Shown: positions 1 to 8,583 of the stretch, one piece after another
Numbering within the stretch: the first letter of the stretch is position 1
Layout: each line of letters opens with the position of its first letter
Assembly: GCA_003508005.1 (NCBI GenBank)
Contig: DNUE01000044.1
Coordinates: forward strand, 1 to 32,867
Source of the DNA: Desulfobulbaceae bacterium
GTDB lineage: Bacteria > Desulfobacterota > Desulfobulbia > Desulfobulbales > Desulfobulbaceae
Direction of reading: 5' to 3'
DNA: 32,867 bases
Notes under the pieces: model-generated
The model's database searches: none
What the model was told of the DNA's origin: nothing
What the model saw: only the letters and a program-made list of their open reading frames with translations
Program-made: the position numbers and the translations under genes

Positions 1-191
1 CTGAGTTTCATTGGTAATCAGCAAAAAATATGAGGTGCGCAGGGGAACCGTCGGGTTGGCGTAAGGAAACTCATTATTTCACAGCATGAGAAGGGTTGCC
101 CGACAATTTGAACAATACCGATTCCGATACCGACCCCGACCCCGAGAGAAAAAGGGTCGCGAGTTGCAATTCGCGCAGCTTGACCCGATTG
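1..191. other. Left-edge noncoding stretch
   Basis: No convincing gene is seen before the stop codon of the minus-strand gene at 192. The stretch holds a CCGA-rich repeat unit at 117-146, listed separately. GGGTC at 154-158 can pair with GACCC at 182-186 and encloses a small imperfect hairpin. This could end transcription from the downstream minus-strand gene, but there is no clear T-run, so it is only a weak terminator candidate. Confidence 0.4.
117..146. repeat. CCGATACCGA-type dispersed repeat unit
   Basis: The unit is a run of CCGA/CCGATA steps (core CCGATACCGACCCCGACCCC). Nearly the same string occurs at 10511-10534 and, reversed, at 10441-10460. All three copies lie between genes. This fits a dispersed intergenic repeat family. 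The family name and genomic copy number cannot be judged from this window. Confidence 0.55.
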
Positions 192-1292
192 CTACTCTTC
201 CTCCAGCATTCCTATGACAACGCAATTTCCGGCTCCTGATGCGGGAGCGGAGAGGAATTGCGACTCCTCCGGCGTAAAGGTTTCGGCAAACAATTGGCGC
301 GGGGTGCAGTCGGGACAGGAATACATTGAAAGCCAGATGCGGCCGCATTGAGCTGCCGGGAAAAATCCCTCAAGCAAGGCGGCCCAGGCATCATATTCCT
401 CTGCGGAGAAGCAGCCGATGACCTCGGGTCCTGTCTGGCTATTGAATCGCTCCTGAATCCTGGCCAGGAGGGCAGCCCCCTCTTCCCTGAATTGCCTTAC
501 CCTTTCGCCAAAATTTACCCGATCATGGCACGCTGCCGGCAGGGCCAACTTCCCAAGGGAGACTGGAGCCTGCCCTGTCCTTTTTTCATACTCCTCGGCC
601 AACAGGTCTATGCCGTCGCGGTCCCGGGACAGGACAACGCGCGGGGTGTCGTCCGTTGCCTCGCCCAGGACCAGAAGCCGGGACCAGGCCTTGCGCTGCT
701 GGCGCAAGGCCGCTGCGTCCATGCCGACAAATTCAAGGTCGAGGGGCAGGGCAAAGGGGTTTTCCCCCTCCTCCCGCAGGCCGGCAAACAACCCCTGTTC
801 CTTCTCCCTGATCCTTTCCGTCTGCCGTCGCAATTCCTCCTGGTCAGCGGCATGCATCTCGGCGAGTTTGAGCAGCAGCCTCGACTGCCAGAGCAGCATT
901 TTCCGTTGGTCGCTGCCTGCTTCCCTGATGCCGTGTCCGGCAAGGAGGCTTCCCACGATGGAACTCTTTGTTTCCATTTTTTTCCCGCTGGCCGAAGATA
1001 TCCCGGACAGGGTCAGGTGGCCAAGCTGGGCCGCATAATCGTCCCGGCGGGTGTGCAGATCGGTTATCAGCCTGAGAAACCGCTCCCGGTCTTCGCCAAG
1101 GGGCGCCGGGACCTGCACCCGGCAGAGGGACTGCCGGAGCAGGTCCTCGCAGAGGGAACTGCGCGCCTGGATTGGGTCCGGATCGTTTTCCACCGGCTGC
1201 AGGTAGACAAGAGGCGTGAAAACAGGTACAAGGGGGATACACATCCGCTCGGACAGCACCGTGTCCGGAAAAATGACTGCTGACAGCTCCAT
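192..1292 (-). CDS. Conserved-looking hypothetical protein, helical
   Basis: The 366-residue soluble protein starts with MELSAVIFPDTVL. I recognise no family. The middle (about residues 110-170) is rich in Lys, Glu, Arg, Gln and Leu in a coiled-coil pattern, and the C-terminal third mixes short helices and acidic stretches. There is no signal peptide or membrane span. The frame stays open upstream to 1649, but that part reads as an antisense shadow of the next gene, so the ATG at 1290-1292 was chosen. No strong ribosome site precedes it. Met17 (start at 1244) is an alternative. The ATG lies directly against the divergent ATG of the next gene. The opposite-strand frame (348-1283) was judged the shadow because this one has the more natural residue make-up. 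Confidence 0.7.
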   Translation of the reverse strand: MELSAVIFPDTVLSERMCIPLVPVFTPLVYLQPVENDPDPIQARSSLCEDLLRQSLCRVQVPAPLGEDRERFLRLITDLHTRRDDYAAQLGHLTLSGISSASGKKMETKSSIVGSLLAGHGIREAGSDQRKMLLWQSRLLLKLAEMHAADQEELRRQTERIREKEQGLFAGLREEGENPFALPLDLEFVGMDAAALRQQRKAWSRLLVLGEATDDTPRVVLSRDRDGIDLLAEEYEKRTGQAPVSLGKLALPAACHDRVNFGERVRQFREEGAALLARIQERFNSQTGPEVIGCFSAEEYDAWAALLEGFFPAAQCGRIWLSMYSCPDCTPRQLFAETFTPEESQFLSAPASGAGNCVVIGMLEEE

Positions 1293-1658
1293 ATGCAAAC
1301 ACTCTACGAAAAAATAACCTTTATTCTGACCGGGATGGTCTATGTTCTGTTTCATCTGGGCAAGGCACCGGGCAACGGCTCTCTTGCCGTGGGAACCGTA
1401 ATGGCCCTGCTGAACACCCTGCCCTACGAGATCGCCATCACCTACCTGATCGTGGTGTTCATCCGCCGAACAACCGGCCAGAGACCGCCCTGGGACCGGA
1501 TCCTGCGAATTTTTTTCACCGTCGGCATCATCTTCGGCCTCATCTACGGACTTTATGTCCGGGGAGCGCTGGAACAGGAGCGGCAGCAGGGGCAGCAGGT
1601 TACCGTAGTGTGCTGCGGGCAGGATGATAGCCGGAACGCACCGTGGCATTGGGCATGA
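1293..1658 (+). CDS. Small integral membrane protein of unknown function
   Basis: The 121-residue protein has three likely membrane segments: about residues 8-30 (ITFILTGMVYVLF), 33-58 (VGTVMALLNTLPYEIAITYLIVVFI) and 70-90 (ILRIFFTVGIIFGLIYGLYV). A short charged tail follows with a Cys pair. I do not recognise a family. Its ATG directly abuts the start codon of the divergent gene on the left. Its last 59 bases overlap the end of the convergent acyltransferase gene. No clear Shine-Dalgarno precedes the ATG, because that DNA codes for the neighbour; Met15 at 1335 is an alternative start. Confidence 0.65.
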   Translation: MQTLYEKITFILTGMVYVLFHLGKAPGNGSLAVGTVMALLNTLPYEIAITYLIVVFIRRTTGQRPPWDRILRIFFTVGIIFGLIYGLYVRGALEQERQQGQQVTVVCCGQDDSRNAPWHWA

Positions 1659-2403
1659 TTAAACTTTCCGGCCCCACCACCGCGCCGGGGCTCGTGACCG
1701 AGTTGCAGCCGGTCTGCACCCGGTCCCCGAGAATCGCCCCGAATTTTCTAAGCCCGCTGCCGAGAACGCCGTCCGGGGTCTTGACCTGGACCTCCCCGGG
1801 CAAAAAACGGAAATTCGCCAGCTTGGTGCCCGCCCCCAGATTGACCTCTCCTCCCAGGATGGAATCCCCCACATAGGCAAAGTGGCCGGCCTTGGCATCG
1901 TTGAGGAAGATTGAGTGCTTCACCTCAGTGGTGTGGCCGACGACGCAACGCCGGCCGATAAGGCAATAGCCGCGCAGATACGCGCCCTGCCGGATTTCGG
2001 TGTGATCACCGATGATGGCCGGCTCCTTGATCAGGGCTCCCGGCTCCACCAGCACGCCCCGCCCGAGTTCAATCCGCCTGCCCAGGAAGACCGCGCCGGC
2101 CATCAGCACCGAGGCCCCGGGAAGCGCCAGTCCCTCGCGCCGCACGCTCAGGCCGCCCCGGACTACATCCCCATAGCTGATTTCGCAGTCGCGGCCTGGA
2201 AACAAACGGCCAGCATACAGCACCAGGGGCTCGACAAGAGGAATACCGCTTGCCGGCGGGCCAGCCTCATCAGGCAGGGCGCCCGTGGCAGTCTGCATAT
2301 ACTGTTTCAGGTTCCCCAGGGCCTCCCATGCCCGGACTGTCCCGGCAAAGACATCGGCATGGGGAAAATCGGCCAGGGCAAAAAAAGAATGGGCATCAAG
2401 CAT
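1600..2403 (-). CDS. GlmU C-terminal-like left-handed beta-helix acyltransferase
   Basis: The 267-residue protein carries repeated hexapeptide turns of the [LIV]-G-x4 type from about residue 95 to 245, the mark of the left-handed beta-helix fold. The block KAGHFAYVGDSILGG (171-185) followed by NLGAGT closely matches the acetyltransferase half of GlmU, and His174 lines up with the catalytic His there. The N-terminal uridylyltransferase domain of GlmU is missing; residues 1-90 are a different lead-in. The likely role is acyl transfer to a sugar or sugar-nucleotide, substrate unknown. The start at 2403 (MLDAHSFF) was chosen because upstream residues to 2514 look noncoding. The gene is divergent from lon and overlaps the 3' end of the convergent membrane-protein gene. 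Confidence 0.8.
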   Translation of the reverse strand: MLDAHSFFALADFPHADVFAGTVRAWEALGNLKQYMQTATGALPDEAGPPASGIPLVEPLVLYAGRLFPGRDCEISYGDVVRGGLSVRREGLALPGASVLMAGAVFLGRRIELGRGVLVEPGALIKEPAIIGDHTEIRQGAYLRGYCLIGRRCVVGHTTEVKHSIFLNDAKAGHFAYVGDSILGGEVNLGAGTKLANFRFLPGEVQVKTPDGVLGSGLRKFGAILGDRVQTGCNSVTSPGAVVGPESLIMPNATVRSGYHPARSTLR

Positions 2404-2716
2404 GGTCGCCTCAGAAATACGAGTTCCGTTTCGGATCCGCTGCGGGCCCGCTAACCTCTCTATCTTGGCAGAATTGCAAAAAAAAGCGATGCTGCCGGCG
2501 GCACCCCCACGCAAATTTTGCCATCAAGGCGGCCGAGGTCAGCGTTTTTTGCTTTCCGCAAATTCATCTATATTGAACCGCCGGCTTTTCTACAAGAAAA
2601 AACGGCCATTCAGCGTCAATTGCCCTCAGCTCTTGACTTACCGGTCGGTTGTGTTTACTTTCTTTTATTCTTAATGAACAACAACAGTCCGCGCGGCTGT
2701 TTACAAGGAGGAATGT
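2404..2716. other. lon upstream region, noncoding
   Basis: The 313 bases lie between the divergent starts of the beta-helix protein and lon. The stretch is more AT-rich than its surroundings and contains the lon promoter candidate at 2633-2661 and the AAGGAGG ribosome site at 2705-2711. Short frames here give no protein-like sequence. Confidence 0.6.
2633..2661 (+). promoter_or_regulatory. Candidate promoter of lon
   Basis: TTGACT (2633-2638) and TACTTT (2656-2661) are spaced 17 bases apart, upstream of the lon start. The -35 is good and the -10 is weak. A heat-shock-type promoter could also lie here, but no convincing sigma32 element was found. Confidence 0.4.
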
Positions 2717-5152
2717 GTGGAATTCAACGACTCTTTATCCAGCAGCATGGATGATTTCAGCGAAAACGTGCAGGACCTGGAGATCCCGGAAAACCTGCCG
2801 CTGATGGCTGTCCGCGATGTGGTGGTCTTCAACTACATGATCATCCCGCTGTTTGTCGGCCGGCCGGGCTCCATCGAGGCGGTCAACGAGGCGATGGGGA
2901 GCGACAAGCTGCTGATGCTTGTCTCCCAGAAGGATGCCACCAAGGACAACCCCGGCGCCGACGATATCTACCGGGTGGGGATGGTCAGCATGATCATGCG
3001 CACCCTCAAGCTTCCCGACGGCCGGCTCAAGGTCCTGGTCCAGGCGCTGTCCAAAGCGAAAATCAACAAGATCCTCCAGAAGGACCCCCATTTCAGGGTG
3101 TCCATCGAACTGATCGAGGAGCCTGAAGACATCAAGATAACGGTTGAGGTCGAGGCCCTGATGCGCACGGTCCGCGAACAGACCGAAAAGATCATGTCGC
3201 TCCGCGGCATCCTTTCGTCGGACCTGATGATGATCATCAACAACATAGAGGAGCCCGGCCGCCTGGCTGACCTGGTTGGCTCCAACCTGCGCCTGAAAGT
3301 CAGTGAATCCCAGCGGATACTGGAAACCATCCATCCGGTGGAGCGGCTCAAGCTGGTAGCGGAATTGCTGAACAAGGAACTTGAGGTGTCAACAGTCCAG
3401 GCCAAAATCCAGTCCGACGCCAAGCAGGAGATGACCAAGTCCCAGCGCGAATATTTTCTGCGGGAACAGCTGCAGGCCCTGAAGAAGGAACTTGGCGATG
3501 ACGACGGCTTTACCCAGGAAATGGACGAGCTGAGCAGGAAAATCAAAAAGAAGAAATTGCCCAAGCATGCCAAAAAAGAGGCGCGCAAGCAGATCAAGCG
3601 CCTGGAGATGATGCATCCTGACGCCTCCGAGGCGACCATCGTCCGTACCTATATCGAATGGATCCTTGACCTGCCCTGGAATGATTCCAGCAAGGATCTC
3701 CTGGACCTCAAGACTGCGGCCGCGGTCCTTGATGAGGATCATTACGGCCTCGACAAGGTGAAAGAGCGCATCCTTGAATTTCTGGCCGTGCGCAAGCTCA
3801 ACACCGCCACCAAGGGACCTATCCTCTGCTTTGTCGGTCCGCCCGGCGTGGGCAAGACCTCGCTCGGCCAGGCCATCGCCAAGGCCATGGGCCGCAAGTT
3901 CCACCGGATATCCCTGGGCGGCATGCGCGACGAAGCGGAAATACGCGGTCACCGGCGGACCTATATCGGCGCGTTGCCGGGCCGCATCCTCCAGGGGCTG
4001 AAAACGGTGAAAACCAACAACCCGGTATTCATGATGGACGAGATCGACAAGATCGGCTCCGATTACCGGGGCGATCCATCATCGGCCCTCCTGGAGGTCC
4101 TTGACCCGGAGCAGAACTCGTCCTTTTCCGATCATTACCTGAACATGCCCTTTGACCTTTCCAGGGTGATGTTCATCACCACCGCCAACATGAGCGATAC
4201 CATTCCGTCGCCTTTGCTGGACCGCATGGAGGTGATCCGCCTCTCCGGCTACACCCAGGAGGAAAAGGTGGTCATCGCCCGCAAATACCTGCTGCCCCGC
4301 CAGATCAGGGAAAACGGCCTCAAGCCCCGCCAGCTCCGCCTGGACGACAAGGTGGTGGAGCATATAATCACCCATTACACCCACGAGGCCGGCGTCCGCA
4401 ACCTGGAACGCGAACTGGGCAAGATCTGCCGCAAGCTGGCCCGCAGAATCGCCGAAGGGGGCAAGGGACCCTACTCGATCACCATCAATACCCTGGAAAA
4501 GTATCTCGGGCCGCCGAAATTCATCCCCGAGGCGGAAATGGATACCCTGAGCCAGCCCGGCCTGGTGGTGGGCCTCGCCTGGACCGAGGTGGGCGGCGAA
4601 CTGCTGCACATCGAAACCAACATCATGCCGGGCAAAGGCAAGCTGATCCTCACCGGCCAGCTGGGCGAGGTCATGAAGGAATCGGCCCAGGCAGCGCTCA
4701 GCTACTGCCGCAGCCGTTCCCGGCACCTTGGCGTGGCGGAAAACTATTTTGACGAAATCGATATCCATATCCATGTCCCGGCCGGCGCCATCCCCAAGGA
4801 TGGGCCTTCCGCCGGAATCACCATGGCCACCGCCCTCTACTCGGCCATTGTCGGCCAGAGCGTCAAAAAAGGCCTGGCCATGACCGGCGAGGTGACGCTG
4901 CGGGGGCGGGTCCTGCCCATCGGCGGGCTCAAGGAAAAGGCCCTGGCCGCCCTGCGGGCCGGGATCACCAGGGTGATCATTCCCTTCGAAAACCAGAAGG
5001 ACCTGGTGGAGATTCCCGAAGAACTCCGCAAAAAGATCACCTTTTATCCAGTGAAGGACATGGATGCAGTCATCGAGCTTGCCCTCGGCAAAATCAAAAT
5101 CCAGCGTGACCAAAGCAGAGGGGCAGACAAGCCCAAACGGGCAGCCGCCTGA
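2717..5152 (+). CDS. lon: ATP-dependent protease Lon
   Basis: This cytoplasmic AAA+ serine protease degrades damaged and regulatory proteins. Its 811 residues are full length for the family. The N-terminal substrate domain covers about residues 25-220, followed by a charged helical region with the typical KSQREYFLREQ stretch. The Walker A motif GPPGVGKT is at 374-381, followed by Walker B in FMMDEIDKI. The C-terminal protease domain has Ser698 in DGPSAG and Lys741 in GLKEK; the 43-residue spacing matches E. coli Ser679/Lys722. GTG at 2717 is the start because AAGGAGG (2705-2711) lies five bases ahead. ATG at 2713 is in another frame and stops early. The acidic N-terminal extension (about 25 residues) and the basic tail are normal variation. 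The gene probably shares a transcript with mltG, whose start lies inside it. Confidence 0.97.
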   Translation: MEFNDSLSSSMDDFSENVQDLEIPENLPLMAVRDVVVFNYMIIPLFVGRPGSIEAVNEAMGSDKLLMLVSQKDATKDNPGADDIYRVGMVSMIMRTLKLPDGRLKVLVQALSKAKINKILQKDPHFRVSIELIEEPEDIKITVEVEALMRTVREQTEKIMSLRGILSSDLMMIINNIEEPGRLADLVGSNLRLKVSESQRILETIHPVERLKLVAELLNKELEVSTVQAKIQSDAKQEMTKSQREYFLREQLQALKKELGDDDGFTQEMDELSRKIKKKKLPKHAKKEARKQIKRLEMMHPDASEATIVRTYIEWILDLPWNDSSKDLLDLKTAAAVLDEDHYGLDKVKERILEFLAVRKLNTATKGPILCFVGPPGVGKTSLGQAIAKAMGRKFHRISLGGMRDEAEIRGHRRTYIGALPGRILQGLKTVKTNNPVFMMDEIDKIGSDYRGDPSSALLEVLDPEQNSSFSDHYLNMPFDLSRVMFITTANMSDTIPSPLLDRMEVIRLSGYTQEEKVVIARKYLLPRQIRENGLKPRQLRLDDKVVEHIITHYTHEAGVRNLERELGKICRKLARRIAEGGKGPYSITINTLEKYLGPPKFIPEAEMDTLSQPGLVVGLAWTEVGGELLHIETNIMPGKGKLILTGQLGEVMKESAQAALSYCRSRSRHLGVAENYFDEIDIHIHVPAGAIPKDGPSAGITMATALYSAIVGQSVKKGLAMTGEVTLRGRVLPIGGLKEKALAALRAGITRVIIPFENQKDLVEIPEELRKKITFYPVKDMDAVIELALGKIKIQRDQSRGADKPKRAAA

Positions 5153-6209
5153 GCCCCAGTCACCCCGGCCGGGCAGGGGTCTGCTGCCATGGCTGGTCGT
5201 GCTGCTGGCCTCTGCGATCCTGGCCTTCGGGCTATGGCTCGGCAACTACGCCGAATCCCCTGCCCCGGTCGAGCAGGACACCACCGTGTTCATTCCCAGG
5301 GGCGCCGGAGTCAGGGAGATCAGCGGTATCCTCTTCCGCCATAACCTGCTGGCCGATGACCTGCAATTCCTGCTGCTGGCCGCCCTGACGGGCAGATCCC
5401 GCCATCTGCGGGCCGGAAAATACCTCATCCCTGCCCGGGCGACCCCCCTGCAGATCCTCCATCTCCTGGAAAAAGGCTCCGTCATTCGCGAGCAAGTCAC
5501 CATCCCGGAAGGGTTGAATATCGAGCAGATTGCCGTGCTCCTGGCTCAAGACGGCTGGATCGACGTGCAGCGCTTCATCACCCTGACCCGGGACCAGATC
5601 TTTATCCGGACCCTGGAAATTGACCAGCAAAGCCTGGAGGGATATCTCTTCCCGGACACCTACCAGCTGACCAGGGGGGAGATGACAGAAGAAGACATCC
5701 TGCAGATGATGACCAGACGGTTTGCGAAAATTTGGCAGGAGGTTACCGTTGGCGGCGAACCTTCCATGTCCCGGCATCAGATCGTCACCCTGGCCTCCAT
5801 CGTCGAGAAGGAAACGGGCGCAGCGGAAGAACGGCCGATCATTGCCCGCGTCTTCCTGAACCGCCTTGCCCGCAACATGCGTCTCCAGTCCGACCCCACG
5901 GTCATCTACGGCGTTGAGGACTTTGACGGCGACCTGACCAGAGAGCACCTCAGGCTGAAAACCCCCTACAATACGTATGTCATCGACGGCCTGCCGCCGG
6001 GACCGATTTGCAGCCCTGGCAAAAAAGCCCTGGAAGCGGTGCTGAAACCCGCGGACAGTCCCCACCTCTTTTTCGTCTCGAAAAATGACGGAACCCACCA
6101 CTTTTCAATCAGTCTGCAGGAACACAACCAGGCGGTATACATGTACCAGAAAAGAAAAGCTATACAGGAGAAGGCCGAAACTGCGGCGCAAGAGGAAAAA
6201 AAGGACTGA
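5064..6209 (+). CDS. mltG: Endolytic murein transglycosylase MltG
   Basis: This inner-membrane lytic transglycosylase cuts nascent glycan strands and so sets peptidoglycan chain length. The 381 residues comprise a Pro/Ser-rich cytoplasmic lead, one membrane span at about 40-60, a LysM-like region (about 75-130) and the YceG catalytic domain. Glu248 in LASIVEKETG matches the catalytic Glu218 of E. coli. The signatures RLQSDPTVIYG and YNTYVIDGLPPGPI are intact. The ATG at 5064 lies 89 bases inside lon with AAGGA at 5054-5058 well spaced. GTG at 5106 would give a shorter form, also overlapping lon. The product works in the same cell-wall space as the NagZ encoded nearby. Confidence 0.93.
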   Translation: MQSSSLPSAKSKSSVTKAEGQTSPNGQPPEPQSPRPGRGLLPWLVVLLASAILAFGLWLGNYAESPAPVEQDTTVFIPRGAGVREISGILFRHNLLADDLQFLLLAALTGRSRHLRAGKYLIPARATPLQILHLLEKGSVIREQVTIPEGLNIEQIAVLLAQDGWIDVQRFITLTRDQIFIRTLEIDQQSLEGYLFPDTYQLTRGEMTEEDILQMMTRRFAKIWQEVTVGGEPSMSRHQIVTLASIVEKETGAAEERPIIARVFLNRLARNMRLQSDPTVIYGVEDFDGDLTREHLRLKTPYNTYVIDGLPPGPICSPGKKALEAVLKPADSPHLFFVSKNDGTHHFSISLQEHNQAVYMYQKRKAIQEKAETAAQEEKKD

Positions 6210-6274
6210 CCCGGCATATCAGGATGCACGAATCCTCCTGAACAAGAATCCCGGCTCGTTTGCGGAATGTACCC

Positions 6275-6301
6275 CCGGAACGGCCGCGGCTGCCGTTCCG
6301 G
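6275..6301. terminator. Hairpin between convergent mltG and minus-strand operon
   Basis: CCGGAACGGC pairs perfectly with GCCGTTCCGG around a seven-base loop. It sits in the 95-base gap between mltG and the last gene of the minus-strand operon, so it could end transcription from both sides. Neither flank has a good T-run, so intrinsic termination is not certain. Confidence 0.5.
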
Positions 6302-6304
6302 ATT

Positions 6305-6835
6305 TCATGCCCCGCCAGGGTCTTCTGACTGGAGGGGCTGCAGCAGGCCTTGTTCCACCCCCAGGCGGCGGACGGCGAGCATGAAGGTCGAGGGCAGCGG
6401 CAAGGGGCGTTCCTCCTGCAAAATCCCCAGGGCCCTGGCGCGCAGCAGGGTGGTCAGTGAATTCCGCCCCTCCTGGTGATCGCACATGACCTGCATCCGC
6501 AGTGCGTCGGTGAGCAGGGGGAGCAGATCCGGGAGCGTTGAGGCCAGTGCCCGCAGCTCAGTCTCCACCAGGTCCCGGTGCTCGTCGGCGAACTGCATGG
6601 ACTCCCGGTCCAAAACCTTCGAGGCGAAAAGGTCATTGACCACGCTGCCGGCATGCTGCCGGGCTTTCTCCGGCGGCCACCGGCTGAAGCTGGCGGCAAA
6701 CTTCTTCTTCAACCGCGAAAAAAGCACCAGCTGCACCAGGGCGACGGCCTCGCGCATCACCGGCAACACCCGGTTGTCAAGCCTCTCCCCGGCCCCTTTC
6801 TGGCCTGCCTTTCCCTGGTCACCCCTGCGCATCAC
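6305..6835 (-). CDS. Hypothetical protein, last gene of the nagZ operon
   Basis: The 176-residue soluble protein starts MMRRGDQG and is mostly helical. I recognise no family. The basic N-terminus is followed by amphipathic helices (VMREAVALVQLVLFSRLKKKF) and a C-terminal block ending in Leu- and Pro-rich sequence. There is no signal peptide or membrane span. Its start overlaps the stop of the DUF493 gene by four bases (ATGA type), which suggests translational coupling. Residue use and operon position support a real gene, but no function can be given. Confidence 0.65.
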   Translation of the reverse strand: MMRRGDQGKAGQKGAGERLDNRVLPVMREAVALVQLVLFSRLKKKFAASFSRWPPEKARQHAGSVVNDLFASKVLDRESMQFADEHRDLVETELRALASTLPDLLPLLTDALRMQVMCDHQEGRNSLTTLLRARALGILQEERPLPLPSTFMLAVRRLGVEQGLLQPLQSEDPGGA

Positions 6836-7113
6836 AACACTACCCTGACAGCGGGATCACCGGCCAGGAGCCGGTACAGCTCCAGGCGCTCCTCGTCGCC
6901 GAGGACCGTGACCTCAAGGTTCATGGACACATAGCGGCCGCCGCTGCTGACATTTGCGGCGGCCAGGACCAGCGGCCGCTCCCGCACATACCGCTCCGCC
7001 ACCCGGCGGATTTCCGCCCGGCTCTCGCCAATGATCCTGTACTGCCAGCGGCAAGGGTACGCGATCTTCGGCCCCGGGGATATTCCAGGGGCATGGGCGG
7101 ACAACTTTTTCAT
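6832..7113 (-). CDS. DUF493 (YbeD-like) family protein
   Basis: The 93-residue protein resembles the DUF493/YbeD family, small alpha-beta proteins with an ACT-like fold. Matching features are the N-terminal PCRWQYRIIG strand, the ERYV helix and the ANVSSGGRYVSMNLEV core followed by the helix and final VVL strand. E. coli YbeD has been linked to lipoate metabolism, but the role of the family is not settled. It lies 15 bases after the TM2 gene and overlaps the next gene by four bases, so it is part of the same operon. Confidence 0.8.
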   Translation of the reverse strand: MKKLSAHAPGISPGPKIAYPCRWQYRIIGESRAEIRRVAERYVRERPLVLAAANVSSGGRYVSMNLEVTVLGDEERLELYRLLAGDPAVRVVL

Positions 7114-7128
7114 GCTCCGTCTCCCTTT

Positions 7129-7542
7129 TTACGCGGCACCGGTCATCGCTTCGCGGCCGTTGATCAGGGTGATCTGGTCGTTGATCGTCCACAGGTCATA
7201 GATGTAGCCGATACCGAGGAGGCCGGCGGTGCACAGGTAGAGGATGGCGGTAAGCCACTTGCCCAGATACATGCGGTGGATGCCGAAAAACCCGAGAAAA
7301 ACGAGGAGCAGCCAAGCCACCGTATAGTCGATAGGCCCGGGCTGAAAACGGATATCGGCCTGACGGTGCATGGCGGGGAGGAGAAACAGGTCCACGATCC
7401 AGCCGATGAACAGAAGTCCCAAGGTGAAAAAATAGATCGTGCCGGAGATCGGCTTGCCGTAATAAAATCGATGGGCGCCGAGAAACCCGAAAATCCAGAT
7501 CAGATAGCCGACGGTCAGGCTGTGGGTCGACTGGGCTGCCAT
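7129..7542 (-). CDS. TM2-domain membrane protein with two TM2 units
   Basis: The 137-residue membrane protein has two copies of the TM2 pattern. The first reads YLIWIFGFLGAHRFYYGK followed by a GLLFIGWIVDLF helix. The second reads FLGFFGIHRMYLGKWLT followed by GLLGIGYIYDLW. TM2 proteins are small bacterial and eukaryotic membrane proteins of uncertain role. ATG at 7540-7542 was chosen over the long upstream frame because GGGGGAAGG precedes it and the upstream residues are the shadow of nagZ. It overlaps the nagZ 3' end by 28 bases, which suggests coupled translation. Confidence 0.85.
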   Translation of the reverse strand: MAAQSTHSLTVGYLIWIFGFLGAHRFYYGKPISGTIYFFTLGLLFIGWIVDLFLLPAMHRQADIRFQPGPIDYTVAWLLLVFLGFFGIHRMYLGKWLTAILYLCTAGLLGIGYIYDLWTINDQITLINGREAMTGAA

Positions 7543-8582
7543 GGCACCTTCCCCCCTATCTTCTGTTTCAGGATCGCAATCCGGCGAAGGGAGTCGCGCA
7601 CCTGCCGCTCGCTGATCCGGCCCGCGGCCAGCAGTTCCTCCACTGCCCGGATGCCCAGGCCCGTCGCATCCTCCTCCCAGGCCAGGACGTTGCAGACGAT
7701 GATCAGGTCCACCCCTGCCAGAAGCGCATTCTGCACGGCCTCCGCATAGGACCACTGGTCGCTGATCGCCCGCATCTGAAGGTCATCGGAGATGATCACC
7801 CCGGCAAAGCCGAGTCGTTCGCGGAGCAGGCCGCTGATCACCGGCGCGGACAGCGTTGCCGGCAGGCCCGAGGAATCAAGCTGGCGGTTGACCACATGCG
7901 CGGTCATGACCGAGTCGGCATAGCCCGCATCAATGAGCTGCTGGAAGGGATCCAGCTCCACTGGCCGCCATTGCTCAGTATTGTCGACAAATCCCAGGTG
8001 CGAGTCCGCGGCGGCGCTGCCGTGGCCTGGAAAATGCTTGAGGCAGCAGGCAATGCCGTGGTGATGATGCGCGGCAATAAAAGCGGAGGCGTGGCTTGCC
8101 ACCTGCCCGGCCCCGCTGCCGTAGCTGCGCAGAAAACGGCCGATGATCGGATTTGCCGGGTTCAGATCCAGGTCCACGACCGGCGCCATGTTCAAGTTGA
8201 CCCCGCACGCGGCCAGGCTCGCCGCCATCCGCTCCGCATAGATGCGGGTCCGGGCCGGATCGGCCTCATCGCCCAGCAGCTTAGCGGGCAGCGACGTCGG
8301 AAAGCCATCCTCCTCCTTCAGGCGGCAGACCCTCCCCCCCTCCTGATCAACGGCAATGAACAGCGGGATGCGGGCATAGCCCTGCAGGGCGGCGGTCAGC
8401 TCCCTGAGCTGCTCCGCGGACTCGATATTCCGCCTCGCGCCGTGCAAATCCCGGTCAAAGAGAATGACCCCGCCAAGCCCATGCCGGGTGATATCCTCCA
8501 CCACCGGATGGCGGGCGTCAACGCTCAGCCCGGCAAAACCGACCATAAACAGCTGGCCCAGCGCCAGATCATGTCCGTTCAT
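7515..8582 (-). CDS. nagZ: Beta-N-acetylhexosaminidase NagZ (GH3)
   Basis: This cytoplasmic glycosidase removes GlcNAc from anhydro-muropeptides during cell-wall recycling. Its 355 residues form a single GH3 TIM-barrel domain, the usual length for NagZ. Visible signatures are VDQEGGRV (78-85), the conserved KHFPGHG (182-188) with the D-S-H loop at 193-195 that supplies the acid/base pair, and Asp266 in ISDDL as the nucleophile. No signal peptide is present, as expected. It starts one base after the DUF401 stop and overlaps the TM2 gene. It complements the MltG encoded close by. Confidence 0.93.
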   Translation of the reverse strand: MNGHDLALGQLFMVGFAGLSVDARHPVVEDITRHGLGGVILFDRDLHGARRNIESAEQLRELTAALQGYARIPLFIAVDQEGGRVCRLKEEDGFPTSLPAKLLGDEADPARTRIYAERMAASLAACGVNLNMAPVVDLDLNPANPIIGRFLRSYGSGAGQVASHASAFIAAHHHHGIACCLKHFPGHGSAAADSHLGFVDNTEQWRPVELDPFQQLIDAGYADSVMTAHVVNRQLDSSGLPATLSAPVISGLLRERLGFAGVIISDDLQMRAISDQWSYAEAVQNALLAGVDLIIVCNVLAWEEDATGLGIRAVEELLAAGRISERQVRDSLRRIAILKQKIGGKVPWQPSRPTA

Positions 8583-8583
8583 T

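Noticed and set aside
348..1283. Plus-strand frame of 311 codons opposite the first minus-strand gene
   Set aside because: The composition (many Pro, Gly, Gln, His) looks like an antisense shadow, while the minus strand reads as a natural helical protein.
4079..5245. Minus-strand frame of 388 codons across the lon 3' end
   Set aside because: It is antisense to the highly conserved Lon protease domain and shows no family features.
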